Of a DNA stretch of 64,000 nt, positions 44,296-53,388 are shown one piece after another. The notes under the pieces are model-generated. The model made no database searches and was not told the origin of the DNA. It saw nothing but the letters and a program-made list of their open reading frames with translations. The DNA lies in the NCBI RefSeq assembly GCF_000739015.1, contig NZ_JPUG01000025.1, forward strand, positions 60,908-124,907. Reading direction: 5' to 3'. The translations under genes were made by a program, and so were the position numbers. The stretch is from Microvirga sp. BSC39 (GTDB lineage: Bacteria; Pseudomonadota; Alphaproteobacteria; Rhizobiales; Beijerinckiaceae). The stretch's first letter is position 1. Every line of letters begins with the position of its first letter.

Positions 44296-45081
44296 TTATT
44301 CTTTGGGCTGAACGTAGATGTTCACCTCGAAGTTAGTGTCCTGCGAGTCCGTGAAGTCGCTCACGTATTCCTCGATGAACGCGTCCTTGGCGACGATCTC
44401 CTTGATGTCGAGATAGGCCGTGATGGTCTCGTAGGTGCCGTCGATCTCGTCATAAGCGTCCTTGTGCACGAAGCGGAAGGACTTGCCCGCCGGCGTGCGG
44501 CCGAACTTGATCTCCGGGGTCAGCTCGGTCTTGCCCTCCGGCACCTTGGCGACCGGGACCATCGCCTCGTATTTAAAGCCGTTGTCGTCGGTGTCGACGA
44601 AGATCGTGAGCGGCCGGCCCGCGGGCGAGATCCCAGCCTTCTTCATCTCGCCGTCGATCTTGGCGAACGCGTTCTTCAGGTTATCGAAGGCCTCGTCCCA
44701 GGTGCTGATGCCAGCGAGCATCGCCGTGTCCTTGGACAGGAGCACGCCCTCCTCCACCCCGGTCGGATCGCTCGGGTTCGGGAACAGGGTCGTGCGGCCG
44801 GCCTCCTGCACCGGGGCCGGGCTGGCGGGAGCCGAAGGCGTCGCCGGAGCGGGCTGAGCCGTCGCAGGAGATTGGGGCTGGGCCGGGGTGCCCGACGGAG
44901 CAGGAGCCGTCTGGGCCTGCGGCGCAGGCTGGGGTGCTGCCGGGGGAGGTGCTGCGGGCGCTGGGGTTGCGGGCGCCTCAGGGGCGGCCGGTGGCGGGCT
45001 CGCCGGGGGAGGCGTCTGCGCCAGCGCCACGCCGGAGCAGAGGGCCAGGACGAGGACAGGAAGAGAGAAGCGCAGCCGCAT
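44296..45081 (-). CDS. Secreted GyrI-like domain protein with Pro/Ala-rich linker
   Basis: 261 residues. A signal peptide (MRLRFSLPVLVLALCSGVAL, cut after ALA) is followed by a long Pro/Ala/Gln linker (residues about 23-92), then a folded domain from about 100. That domain, with TWDEAFDNLKNAFAKID, GRPLTIFVDTDDNGFKYEAM and TYETITAYLDIKEI, has the SHS2-type layout of GyrI-like effector-binding domains. Those usually sit inside the cell on AraC- or MerR-type regulators, so a periplasmic stand-alone version is unusual. A ligand-binding or envelope role is possible. Confidence 0.75.
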   Translation of the reverse strand: MRLRFSLPVLVLALCSGVALAQTPPPASPPPAAPEAPATPAPAAPPPAAPQPAPQAQTAPAPSGTPAQPQSPATAQPAPATPSAPASPAPVQEAGRTTLFPNPSDPTGVEEGVLLSKDTAMLAGISTWDEAFDNLKNAFAKIDGEMKKAGISPAGRPLTIFVDTDDNGFKYEAMVPVAKVPEGKTELTPEIKFGRTPAGKSFRFVHKDAYDEIDGTYETITAYLDIKEIVAKDAFIEEYVSDFTDSQDTNFEVNIYVQPKE

Positions 45082-45295
45082 GAGAAGAACGCCTTACCCG
45101 CGAATCAAGAAGGGATACCTTGCTGCACCATATTGGGCTTTGAACAATGCTGCGAGAGCATCTCCAGGCTGCTGTGGAGAGACGGATTGCAGCAGGGCTG
45201 CACAACAATTGGTCTGATTGACAACCCAATGCCCTGACGGAAGCTGGGGCCGATGGCCTATGCTCAGGCTTCGTCTCCTCACCTCGGGCGGCTTC

Positions 45296-46036
45296 ATGAC
45301 GGAAGAATTTCTGATCTTTGCGCTGATCGGCTTCGGGGCGCAGCTCGTCGACGGGGCGCTCGGCATGGCCTTCGGGGTGCTCTCCACCACGAGCCTGCTC
45401 GCCTTCGGGGTGCCGCCGGCCACCGCCAGCGCCGTGACCCATGTCACGGAGATCTTCACCACGGCGGCCTCCGGGACATCCCATGTGGTCCACCGCAACG
45501 TGAACTGGCGTCTCGTCGCCCGGCTGGCGCCGGCCGGCATGATCGGCGGCGGCGTCGGGGCTTTCATCCTGGCCAATATCGACGCCAAGACCATTCAGCC
45601 CCTGGTGTCGGCCTATCTCCTGGCAATCGGTCTCTACATCCTCTTCAAGGCGTTCCGCCCCCTCTGGCCGCGGGAGATGCGGGACTGGCTGGTGCCCTGG
45701 ATCGGGGCGGGCGGCGGCCTGCTCGACGCCATGGGCGGGGGCGGATGGGGACCCATCGTCACGAGTTCGCTGATCGGCCGTGGCCATGCGCCCCGGCAGG
45801 TCATCGGCTCGACGAACCTCACCGAATTCCTCGTCACCACGGTCATCTCCGCCACCTTCATCGTGACGCTGGGCTGGTCCGAGCTGAGTTCGGCGGCGGG
45901 CCTCATCGTCGGGGGCGTGCTGGCGGCTCCGCTCGGCGGACTGGTGGTCAGCCGCCTGCCGACCCGCCCGCTGATGATCGGCGTCGGCCTCCTCATCATC
46001 GCCACCAGCATCCCGCGGATCGTTCAGGCGTTCTGA
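45296..46036 (+). CDS. Sulfite exporter TauE/SafE family permease
   Basis: 246 residues with about seven to eight membrane helices. The first repeat has GFGAQLVDGALGMAFGVLST and TASAVTHVTEIFTT; the second has GAGGGLLDAMGGGGWGPIVT and GSTNLTEFLVTTV. The paired Gly-rich motifs are typical. The family exports sulfite, sulfoacetate or other organosulfur anions. MTEEFLIFAL is the chosen start; a longer open frame upstream has no family similarity I can see. It is followed by dapF. Confidence 0.87.
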   Translation: MTEEFLIFALIGFGAQLVDGALGMAFGVLSTTSLLAFGVPPATASAVTHVTEIFTTAASGTSHVVHRNVNWRLVARLAPAGMIGGGVGAFILANIDAKTIQPLVSAYLLAIGLYILFKAFRPLWPREMRDWLVPWIGAGGGLLDAMGGGGWGPIVTSSLIGRGHAPRQVIGSTNLTEFLVTTVISATFIVTLGWSELSSAAGLIVGGVLAAPLGGLVVSRLPTRPLMIGVGLLIIATSIPRIVQAF

Positions 46037-46102
46037 CCTCATTGCCGCAGGGCTTTCCGACCCCTCTCGCGATTTTCGGGATTTTAAGCCATATACGCCC
46101 GC

Positions 46103-46987
46103 ATGAGTGCTCTTTCGAACAGCCGCTTCCTGAAGATGAACGGTCTCGGCAACGAGATCACCGTGCTGGACCTGCGCGGCTCCCCCCATCGGGTGAGCGC
46201 CGCGGAAGCGCGCGCCATCGCGGCCGACCCGCGCTCGCGCTTCGACCAGCTGATGGTGCTGCACGATCCCGTGACCCCGGGCACCGATGCCTTCATGCTC
46301 ATCTACAACACGGACGGCTCGGAATCCGGCGCCTGCGGCAACGGCACGCGCTGCGTCGCCTGGGCGATGACGGCCGATCCCATCATGAGCCGCCCCGTGG
46401 ACCACGACCTCGTGCTGGAAACCAAAGCCGGGCTCCTGCCCGTCGAGCGCGTCTCGGACCGGGTCTTCACCGTCGACATGGGCCGGCCGCGACTCGCCTG
46501 GAACGAGATCCCCCTGCGCGATCCCTATCCGGATACCCGCACCATTGCCCTCGACACGAGGCTGCCCAACGCGCCCGAACTGCAGGGGCCGTCGGCCGTC
46601 AGCATGGGCAACCCGCATGTGATCTTCTGGGTCGGGGATGCGGAAGCCTATGACCTCGCCGCCATCGGTCCGGCCTTCGAGCACGACCCGGCCCTGCCGG
46701 AGCGCGCCAACATCTCGTTTGCCCAGGTGACCGGCCCCGAGCACATCGTGCTGCGCGTCTGGGAGCGCGGCGCCGGGGCGACCCGCGCCTGCGGCTCGGC
46801 CGCCTGTGCCACCCTCGTGGCCGCCGCCCGCAAGGGACTCACCGGCCGCAGGGCCGTGGTGGGCTTGCCCGGCGGCGATCTCGTGATCGAATGGCGCGAG
46901 AGCGACGACCACGTGCTCATGACCGGACCGACCGAGCTGGAGCACGAGGGCACCCTGTTGCCTGCCCTCTTTTCAGAGGTGGCCTGA
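46103..46987 (+). CDS. dapF: Diaminopimelate epimerase
   Basis: 294 residues. The two catalytic cysteines are Cys78 in [12 protein letters not shown] and Cys230 in [15 protein letters not shown], the pair that swaps protons on LL-DAP to give meso-DAP for lysine and peptidoglycan. [15 protein letters not shown] at the N-terminus is also diagnostic. The stop and the next start share a base (TGATG), so mtaB is translationally coupled. Confidence 0.96.
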   Translation: MSALSNSRFLKMNGLGNEITVLDLRGSPHRVSAAEARAIAADPRSRFDQLMVLHDPVTPGTDAFMLIYNTDGSESGACGNGTRCVAWAMTADPIMSRPVDHDLVLETKAGLLPVERVSDRVFTVDMGRPRLAWNEIPLRDPYPDTRTIALDTRLPNAPELQGPSAVSMGNPHVIFWVGDAEAYDLAAIGPAFEHDPALPERANISFAQVTGPEHIVLRVWERGAGATRACGSAACATLVAAARKGLTGRRAVVGLPGGDLVIEWRESDDHVLMTGPTELEHEGTLLPALFSEVA

Positions 46988-48240
46988 TGGCGGTGGAGGT
47001 CGTCACCTTCGGCTGCCGGCTCAATATCTACGAGTCGGAGGCCATGCAGCGCCACGCGGAAGGCGCGGGCCTCGGCGAGGTCGTGATCGTCAACACCTGC
47101 GCGGTCACCGGCGAGGCGACGCGCCAGGCGCGCCAGTCGATCCGAAAGCTCGCCCGCGAAAAGCCCGGTGCCCGCATCGTCGTGACGGGCTGCGCCGCCC
47201 AGGTGGAGCCGGAAACTTTTGCCGCGATGCCGGAGGTGTCTCAGGTCGTCGGGAACCACGAGAAGATGAAGGCCGAGACCTGGGCCGGCCTGCGCGATTT
47301 CAGTGTGGGCACATCAGAAAGGGTTTTGGTCAACGACATCATGGCGGTGAAGGAAACCGCCGTGCACCTCATCGACGGCTTGCGCGGGCACACCCGCGCC
47401 TTCGTGCAGGTGCAGAACGGCTGCGACCACCGCTGCACCTTCTGCATCATCCCCTACGGCCGCGGCAATTCCCGCTCCGTGCCCATGGGCGTGCTGGTGG
47501 ATCAGGTGCGGACATTGGTGGAGCACGGCTCCCGCGAGGTGGTGCTCACCGGCGTCGACATCACCAGCTACGGCCGGGACCTGCCGGGCGAGCCGAAGCT
47601 CGGCACCTTGCTGAAGAATCTGCTGCGGCATGTGCCGGAGCTGGAGCGCCTGCGCATCTCCTCCATCGACTCGGTGGAGGCGGACGACGATCTCCTCGAC
47701 GTGATCGCCAATGAGCACCGCCTGATGCCGCATCTGCATCTCTCATTGCAGGCCGGCGACGACATGATCCTGAAGCGCATGAAGCGCCGTCATCTGCGGG
47801 ACGATGCCATCGCCTTCTGCGAGCAGGTGAAAGCCTTACGCCCCGACATGGTCTTCGGCGCCGACATCATCGCAGGCTTTCCGACGGAAACGGAAGAGAT
47901 GTTCGCCCGCTCCCTCGACATCGTCGAGGAATGCAGCCTCACGCATCTCCATGTCTTCCCCTTCTCGCCCCGCCCCGGCACGCCCGCAGCCCGCATGCCT
48001 CAGGTGGCCCGCGATGTGGTGAAGGACCGGGCGCGCCGCCTGCGTGAGAAGGGTGAAGCCGCTTTGCTCAAGCATCTCGACGGAGAGGTCGGCACGCGCC
48101 GCAACGTGCTGATCGAGTTGAAACAGCTCGGCCGCACGGAAGGGTTTACGCCGGTGCGCTTCACCAGGCCGGTGACGCGGGGCGACATCATGTCGGTCAC
48201 CATTGCCGGACACGACGGCAAGGAGCTGCTGGCGGCGTGA
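46987..48240 (+). CDS. mtaB: tRNA t6A37 methylthiotransferase MtaB
   Basis: 417 residues. The N-terminal MTTase domain holds three cysteines (TFGCRLNIYESE, VNTCAVTGEA, VVTGCAAQ) for one 4Fe-4S cluster. The radical-SAM motif NGCDHRCTFCIIPYGRGNSR gives the other, and a C-terminal TRAM domain follows. It adds a methylthio group to t6A at tRNA position 37. In Rhizobiales it commonly lies between dapF and ftsY as here. Translation likely couples to dapF through TGATG. Confidence 0.95.
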   Translation: MAVEVVTFGCRLNIYESEAMQRHAEGAGLGEVVIVNTCAVTGEATRQARQSIRKLAREKPGARIVVTGCAAQVEPETFAAMPEVSQVVGNHEKMKAETWAGLRDFSVGTSERVLVNDIMAVKETAVHLIDGLRGHTRAFVQVQNGCDHRCTFCIIPYGRGNSRSVPMGVLVDQVRTLVEHGSREVVLTGVDITSYGRDLPGEPKLGTLLKNLLRHVPELERLRISSIDSVEADDDLLDVIANEHRLMPHLHLSLQAGDDMILKRMKRRHLRDDAIAFCEQVKALRPDMVFGADIIAGFPTETEEMFARSLDIVEECSLTHLHVFPFSPRPGTPAARMPQVARDVVKDRARRLREKGEAALLKHLDGEVGTRRNVLIELKQLGRTEGFTPVRFTRPVTRGDIMSVTIAGHDGKELLAA

Positions 48241-48266
48241 TACGTCGCCATAGCCATTCCAGCACT

Positions 48267-48396
48267 GTCATTCCGGGGCTGCGCAGCAGAGCCCTGAATC
48301 CATAAAGGCTGATGTCCGAAGATGTGAAGCTGCGGTAGCCGCACGGCTTTCTTGAGCTTCGTCGTGTTTATGGATTCCCGCCTTCGCGGGGATGAC
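48267..48396. repeat. Palindromic repeat, GTCATTCCGGG...GGGGATGAC type
   Basis: The left end GTCATTCCGGGGCTGCGCAG and the right end TTCCCGCCTTCGCGGGGATGAC bracket about 130 bp between mtaB and the convergent RluA-type gene. It contains the sub-hairpin CCCGCCTTCGCGGG. The inner part is unlike the copy at 14 kb, so it may be two half-elements. Confidence 0.62.
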
Positions 48397-48416
48397 AATG
48401 TTGAGGTTCCGACACC

Positions 48417-49262
48417 CTACTCTGCCGACGATCCCGGATCGGCTGCGCCGTCCGGGATGAAGCCGCACGCCTCCACCCGCTCTCTCATATGCGCCGGCAC
48501 CGGCGCCTCCACGGTGATCGGCGGCTTCTTCGGATAGAGCGGCACGGTTACGCTTCTGGCATGCAGGTGCAGTCCCGGTCCGCCGGAGCGCGGAGCCGTG
48601 CCGTAGATCGGATCGCCCAAAATCGGAAAGCCCGAGGCTGCACAATGGACGCGCAGCTGATGGGTGCGGCCGGTGACGGGGCGCAGTTCGAGCAGGGTGA
48701 GACCCTTCTTATCCTCCCCTTGAGGGGGAGGGTCAGCCGTCAGGCTGGGGTGGGGTGGCAGCGCGACATTTGCCGATGTTGAGTGTCCCACCCCCTCCCG
48801 CGCCTCCGGCGCGACCTCCCCCCTCGAGGGGGAGGTGTGGCTCCGCCCCAGCACCCGCCACTGGGTCAGCGACGGCTGGCCCTTGGGGTCCACCTTCATC
48901 CACCAGCCGCGATCCGGCGATTTCGGCGCAAGTGGGAGATCGATCTCTCCCTCGTCCCCGTCCGGCCCGCCTTCGACCACGGCCCAGTAGACCTTGTCGA
49001 TCTCCCCTTTCCTGAACATCTCGTTCAACCGGGCGATGGCCTTCGGGTGGCGACCGAGGATCAGGCAGCCGGAGGTGTCCTTGTCGAGGCGATGCGCGGC
49101 CTCGGGACGGCGGGGCAGGCCGAAGCGCAAGGCGTCGAGATGATGAAACAGGGTCTCGCCGCCCTTAGGGCCCGGATGCACCGGCAGCCCGGCGGGTTTG
49201 TCGATCACGAGCATCAGGGCATCGCGATACAGCAATCGGCTTACTATCTCTTCCGCATTCAT
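48417..49262 (-). CDS. RluA-type pseudouridine synthase with in-frame repeat insertion
   Basis: 281 residues. Catalytic Asp60 is in EAAHRLDKDTSGCLILG; GLTLLELRPVTGRTHQLRVH and GDPIYGTAP complete the core. Between the conserved RVLGR (about 136-140) and GLTLLEL (about 187) lie some 45 residues (SHTSPSRGEVAPEAREGVGH ... DPPPQGEDKK) that match no part of the family. They are encoded by a GC-rich palindromic element (48712-48835), copied also near rimM. The last ~14 residues come from another repeat (48429-48460). The frame is intact, so a working enzyme is plausible: the insertion falls in a loop between conserved strands. Confidence 0.87.
   Translation of the reverse strand: MNAEEIVSRLLYRDALMLVIDKPAGLPVHPGPKGGETLFHHLDALRFGLPRRPEAAHRLDKDTSGCLILGRHPKAIARLNEMFRKGEIDKVYWAVVEGGPDGDEGEIDLPLAPKSPDRGWWMKVDPKGQPSLTQWRVLGRSHTSPSRGEVAPEAREGVGHSTSANVALPPHPSLTADPPPQGEDKKGLTLLELRPVTGRTHQLRVHCAASGFPILGDPIYGTAPRSGGPGLHLHARSVTVPLYPKKPPITVEAPVPAHMRERVEACGFIPDGAADPGSSAE
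48429..48460. repeat. Short palindromic repeat at the 3' end of the RluA-type gene
   Basis: CGATCCCGGATCGGCTGCGC and CCGTCCGGGATGA match the copy at 474-505 apart from a few bases. Here it is coding and supplies the C-terminal codons (FIPDGAADPGSS) of the pseudouridine synthase. Confidence 0.65.
48712..48835. repeat. GC-rich palindromic element, copy 2 (inside the RluA-type gene)
   Basis: About 124 bp, with outer arms CCTCCCCTTGAGGGGGAGGG and CCTCCCCCCTCGAGGGGGAG, and inner GGGGTGGGGTGGCAGCGCGA mirrored by CCCACCCCCTCCCGCGCC. It aligns along its whole length with the copy at 39381-39500, in the same orientation and the same protein frame. Confidence 0.8.
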
Positions 49263-49327
49263 GAGGCCTCGGCTATCGAGGCGACAGCGCTAAATCAAGC
49301 ACAAGAATGAAAAGGCACAGCGGACCC

Positions 49328-50671
49328 ATGGCCGAGACAAAGCCCGACAAGCCCGGATTCCTCTCCCGTCTGTTCGGGCGCAAGGCTGACTCACCCGCGG
49401 CTCCCGCAGCGGCTCCGGGTACGCCGCAGGCCGGGGGCGAGCCCGAGGCGATGCCGTCTCCGCCCACGACCGGCGCGGACGATCTCGCGGCCGCTCCCTC
49501 CACCGTGACCACCGCCTCTCCCGACACGCCCGAGGAGAACAAGACGCCGCCCGAGCTGGCCGGCGCCGATCTCCAGCCCATCGAAGGCCTTGACCCGGAA
49601 GGCACCAACCCGCAGGAGCCGCTGCCGCGCATCGTCACCGAGCACGGCCCCGAGTTGCGCCCGGACATTACGGCGGCAGACTTAGGAACACCTGAACCCG
49701 CTCCCGCCGAAGTGCTCCCATCCCCGGCCCCTGAAACACAGCCCGCCGCGGTGCGCGGCTGGTGGCAGCGGCTGACGGACGGCATGCGCCGCACCTCCTC
49801 GTCCCTGTCCGACAGCGTCACCGGCCTCTTCACCAAGCGGCGGCTCGACGCAGCCACTCTCGAGGAACTGGAGGATGCGCTCGTCCAGGCGGATCTCGGC
49901 GTGCCCACCGCCATGCGGATCACGGAGGCGATCTCCGCCGGCCGCTACAACAAGGAAATCTCGCCCCAGGAGGTGAAGACCATTCTGGCTGGCGAGGTGG
50001 AAAAGACGCTCCAGCCCGTGGCCCAGCCGCTCATCGTCGACCGGTCGAAGAAGCCCTTCGTCATTCTCATGATCGGCGTGAACGGCGCGGGCAAGACCAC
50101 CACCATCGGCAAGCTCTCCCAGAAATTCCGCAGCCAGGGCCTGAAGGTGATGCTGGCGGCCGGCGACACCTTCCGGGCCGCCGCCATCGAGCAGCTGAAG
50201 GTCTGGGGCGAGCGCGTCGGCGCGCCGGTGCTTTCCCGCGAGCAGGGGGCGGATGCGGCAGGGCTGGCCTATGACGCCCTGCAGGAGGCGAAGGCCAATG
50301 GCAGCGATGTGCTGCTCATCGACACGGCCGGCCGCCTGCAGAACAAGGCCGGGCTCATGGCCGAGCTCGAAAAGATCGTGCGCGTGGTCAAGAAATTCGA
50401 CCCGAGCGCCCCCCATGCCACGCTCCTCGTGCTCGACGCGACGGTCGGTCAGAACGCCATGAGTCAGGTGGACCTGTTCCAGAAGGCGGCAGGCGTCACG
50501 GGCCTCGTGATGACCAAGCTCGACGGCACGGCCCGGGGCGGCATTCTCGTGGCACTGGCCGAGAAGTTCCGCCTGCCCGTGCATTTCATCGGCGTCGGCG
50601 AAGGGGTGGAGGACCTGGAGCCTTTCACCGCACGGGATTTCGCTAAGGCCATTGCCGGAATCGAGGGATGA
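49328..50671 (+). CDS. ftsY: Signal recognition particle receptor FtsY
   Basis: About 447 residues. A long acidic, Pro/Ala-rich A domain (to about residue 145) precedes the NG GTPase core with GVNGAGKTTTIGKLS, GDTFRAAAIEQLK, LIDTAGRLQNK, TKLDGTARGGI and GVGEGVEDLEPF. It docks SRP-ribosome complexes at the membrane. MAETKPDKPGFLSRLFGRK is a common FtsY start; another in-frame ATG lies 21 nt upstream. yciB follows on the same strand, beyond a short palindrome. Confidence 0.96.
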   Translation: MAETKPDKPGFLSRLFGRKADSPAAPAAAPGTPQAGGEPEAMPSPPTTGADDLAAAPSTVTTASPDTPEENKTPPELAGADLQPIEGLDPEGTNPQEPLPRIVTEHGPELRPDITAADLGTPEPAPAEVLPSPAPETQPAAVRGWWQRLTDGMRRTSSSLSDSVTGLFTKRRLDAATLEELEDALVQADLGVPTAMRITEAISAGRYNKEISPQEVKTILAGEVEKTLQPVAQPLIVDRSKKPFVILMIGVNGAGKTTTIGKLSQKFRSQGLKVMLAAGDTFRAAAIEQLKVWGERVGAPVLSREQGADAAGLAYDALQEAKANGSDVLLIDTAGRLQNKAGLMAELEKIVRVVKKFDPSAPHATLLVLDATVGQNAMSQVDLFQKAAGVTGLVMTKLDGTARGGILVALAEKFRLPVHFIGVGEGVEDLEPFTARDFAKAIAGIEG

Positions 50672-50681
50672 GAACCTCGGT

Positions 50682-50713
50682 GTCGTTCCCGGCCGGCGCA
50701 TGACGGGGATGAC
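50682..50713. repeat. Short palindromic repeat after ftsY
   Basis: GTCGTTCCCGGCCGG and GGGGATGAC form a minimal version of the GTCATTCCCGG...GGGGATGAC repeat, lying 11 nt past the ftsY stop. Confidence 0.5.
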
Positions 50714-50753
50714 ACTGGTATTCGTTTCCCCAGAAATCCTTTAGAAAAGTCCC

Positions 50754-51350
50754 ATGACCGACGAAAAGCGCCTCCCTCCCCTCCTCAAGCTCTCCCTGGA
50801 ACTCGGCCCGCTGGCCCTGTTCTTCATCGGCAACGCCTATGGGGACCGCTTCGGCTTCGCGGAAGACCAGCGCATCTTCGCCGCCACGGGGGTCTTCATC
50901 GTGGCGACGCTGATCGCGCTCGGCATCAGCTACGCGCTCACCCGCAAGCTGCCGATCATGCCGGTGGTGTCGGGCATCGTCGTGGTGGTGTTCGGCGGGC
51001 TGACGCTCTTCCTGCAGGACGAGACCTTCATCAAGCTCAAGCCCACTATCGTGAACTCCCTGTTCGGTCTCGTGCTGCTCGGCGGTCTGTATTTCCGCAA
51101 GCCCCTGCTCCAGATCGTCCTCGACAGCGTGTTCGACCTCGACGCGGAGGGCTGGCGCAAGCTCACCCTGCGCTGGGCGCTGTTCTTCTTCGCGCTCGCC
51201 GCCATCAACGAGATCGTCTGGCGCACGCAGACCACGGATTTCTGGGTCAGCTTCAAGGTCTTCGGCATCATGCCGCTCACCATCGCGTTTGCGCTGGCCC
51301 AGACGCCGCTGCTGCTGAAGCACGAGATCAAGAAGGCGGAAGAGGTTTAA
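50754..51350 (+). CDS. yciB: Inner membrane-spanning septation protein YciB (IspZ)
   Basis: 198 residues with five or six membrane helices. The N-terminal [40 protein letters not shown] and [20 protein letters not shown] match YciB/IspZ, a protein linked to cell envelope integrity and division. It lies 82 nt after ftsY, a frequent arrangement in Rhizobiales. Confidence 0.93.
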   Translation: MTDEKRLPPLLKLSLELGPLALFFIGNAYGDRFGFAEDQRIFAATGVFIVATLIALGISYALTRKLPIMPVVSGIVVVVFGGLTLFLQDETFIKLKPTIVNSLFGLVLLGGLYFRKPLLQIVLDSVFDLDAEGWRKLTLRWALFFFALAAINEIVWRTQTTDFWVSFKVFGIMPLTIAFALAQTPLLLKHEIKKAEEV

Positions 51351-51364
51351 ACAACCTCGACACT

Positions 51365-51399
51365 GTCATTCCGAGCTCCGCTGCGCAGCCCGGAACGAC
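51365..51399. repeat. Short palindromic repeat between yciB and the cyclase gene
   Basis: GTCATTCCGAGCTCCGCTGC is followed by GCAGCCCGGAACGAC, a compact inverted repeat of the same general type as the 50.7-kb copy. It lies between convergent genes and could also assist termination. Confidence 0.5.
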
Positions 51400-51414
51400 G
51401 GCGAAGCGAAACCC

Positions 51415-52788
51415 TCACCCCACCGGCTTCATCAGCACCATCCGGCGCGTCACCCCCGGCAGCGGATCGCACTCTACCTCCGTCCAGAGCCCCTCTTCGC
51501 CCGCAGCCACGACGGTTTCCTGCGAGGCCAGGAACTCGCAATCCGTGGCTTTCGTCGCCTGCTCGATGCGGGACGCGATGTTGACGGTCTCGCCCACAAC
51601 CGTGAACTCGAGCCGGCTCTCGTCGCCCACCACGCCGCAGAACACGTCGCCCGTATGGATTCCGATGCCGAGGCGCACGGGCGGGTTGAAGCCGCGCTTG
51701 GCGTTCCAGCGGGCAATCAGGGCGAGCAGGGTCCGGCCGCAGGCGAGCGCACGGCTGGCGTCGCCGTCCTGCGCGCCCGGAACCCCGAACAGGATGAGCG
51801 CCCCGTCGCCGGTGAACTTGTCGATGACGCCGCCATGCCGGGAGGCCGCCCGCAGCACGCGCCGGCGGAACGACGTGATGAACACGGCAAGCTGCGCCGG
51901 CTCCATGGTCTCGCCGAAGGTGGTCGAGGCGCGGATGTCCACGAACATCACCGTCACGGGAATACGCCGTCCCTGGCGCAGGGACGCGAAGGCCTGGTCG
52001 GTGAGGATGGGTGCGAGCTCGCGCGGCAGGTAGCGGGTGAGATTGGCCCGAAGCGTCGTCTCCCGCACGGCCCGCTCCAGCATGAGCCGCCCCTGGCGCG
52101 CCACGAGGATCAGGATCAGGCCGGCGGCAAAGACCATGACGATGCGGACCATGTTGGTCTGCATGGAAAACAGGCCCGCGATGGCGGCGAGATCCTGCTG
52201 CCGCTCCTCGATGCTCATGAACCCGCCGCTGAACGCGATGAGCGTGAGGCCCACCACATAGATGGCGGCCACGAAGGCCTGGAGCCGCGGCTGATAGTGG
52301 ATCGCCGCCGCCGCCATGGTGATCGGCACCACCCAGGACACCGGAAACGCCGCGAAGAGGCTGCCGGGGATGCCTAAGCCAAAGTGGCTGTAGGCCAGGT
52401 TGCCGAGAACCAGAAGGGCATCGGTCATGGCCGTGATCACCGGCAGCTGCGCAATGGCGATCCGCTTCGAGGCGAGCCACGCGCCGACCCATCCCGAGGC
52501 CCCGAACAGGACGAGGGTGAGTTCCGCCGCACCGATCTGCTTGCGCGCCATGGGAGTATCGAACTCGATCCCTGCGGTCGCAAAGATGACGGCCAGCAGC
52601 AGAAGCCCCGCCGTGACCATGCGGGCCATGCCGGCCCGCTGCAGCGCCCCGGTATCGGCCTCGCGGATCAGCCGGTGGGTGGCATCGCTCAAAACCGGCG
52701 TCGTGCGCAGGGTATTGATGAGGCCCAGGGCGGCGCGGGTGCGGGATCGAGGGGTCACGGGCTTCCTTTTGCTCGCCGGCGGGTTCAT
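51415..52788 (-). CDS. Membrane class III adenylate/guanylate cyclase
   Basis: 457 residues. The N-terminal half has six hydrophobic helices (about 45-225). The cyclase domain (about 255-445) has metal-binding Asp in [18 protein letters not shown] and [17 protein letters not shown], and [18 protein letters not shown] with the transition-state Asn and Arg. The Lys in DKFTGD and a Thr in [10 protein letters not shown] favour ATP as substrate, so cAMP is expected. An internal segment near 325-400 is normal for the family. It converges with yciB; no effector gene is near. Confidence 0.87.
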   Translation of the reverse strand: MNPPASKRKPVTPRSRTRAALGLINTLRTTPVLSDATHRLIREADTGALQRAGMARMVTAGLLLLAVIFATAGIEFDTPMARKQIGAAELTLVLFGASGWVGAWLASKRIAIAQLPVITAMTDALLVLGNLAYSHFGLGIPGSLFAAFPVSWVVPITMAAAAIHYQPRLQAFVAAIYVVGLTLIAFSGGFMSIEERQQDLAAIAGLFSMQTNMVRIVMVFAAGLILILVARQGRLMLERAVRETTLRANLTRYLPRELAPILTDQAFASLRQGRRIPVTVMFVDIRASTTFGETMEPAQLAVFITSFRRRVLRAASRHGGVIDKFTGDGALILFGVPGAQDGDASRALACGRTLLALIARWNAKRGFNPPVRLGIGIHTGDVFCGVVGDESRLEFTVVGETVNIASRIEQATKATDCEFLASQETVVAAGEEGLWTEVECDPLPGVTRRMVLMKPVG

Positions 52789-52896
52789 GCACTATGGCAC
52801 TGGACTGCCCCAGCGCCCATTAGGGACCCGTTACGCCACCATGAACTGCCGTCTAGCCTTGGCAGAACCTTCACATCTCACAGGAATATATGGTTC

Positions 52897-53388
52897 ATGA
52901 GCGAAACCAGCCAAGCGATCACCGTCTATGTGGATGCAGATGCCTGTCCGGTAAAGCCGGAAATCTACAAGGTCGCCGGGCGCCACCGGGTGAAGGTCTT
53001 CGTGGTGTCGAATTCCTTCATGCAGGTGCCGCCCGATCCGCTGGTCGAGCGCGTGGTGGTGAGTTCGGGATTCGATGCAGCCGACGACTGGATCGCCGAG
53101 CGCGCCCGGCGCGGCGCCATCGTGATCACCGCCGACATCCCCCTCGCCCACCGGTGCGTGACGGCGGGCGCCGACGTGATCGGGCCCACGGGCAAGCCGT
53201 TCACGGAGGCATCGGTCGGCATGGCGCTCGCCACCCGCAACCTGATGGAGGACCTGCGCGCCATGGGCGACGTGACCGGCGGTCCGAAGCCGTTCTCGGC
53301 CAAGGACCGCTCGGCCTTCCTCTCGGCGCTGGATGTCGCGATCAACCGGCTCAAGCGCGCGGGATTTCGGTCGGGTGAGACGGGATAG
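52897..53388 (+). CDS. YaiI/YqxD family protein (DUF188)
   Basis: 163 residues. [20 protein letters not shown] at the N-terminus and the later [34 protein letters not shown] and [18 protein letters not shown] are the UPF0178/DUF188 signature. The fold resembles PIN-like nucleases with acidic residues at DADACP and TADIPL. No function is proven. The last 38 nt overlap the convergent unknown gene. Confidence 0.87.
   Translation: MSETSQAITVYVDADACPVKPEIYKVAGRHRVKVFVVSNSFMQVPPDPLVERVVVSSGFDAADDWIAERARRGAIVITADIPLAHRCVTAGADVIGPTGKPFTEASVGMALATRNLMEDLRAMGDVTGGPKPFSAKDRSAFLSALDVAINRLKRAGFRSGETG

Noticed and set aside
44978..46945. A 655-codon minus-strand frame across the TauE-type permease and dapF
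   Set aside because: It crosses two well-supported plus-strand genes and has low-complexity composition.
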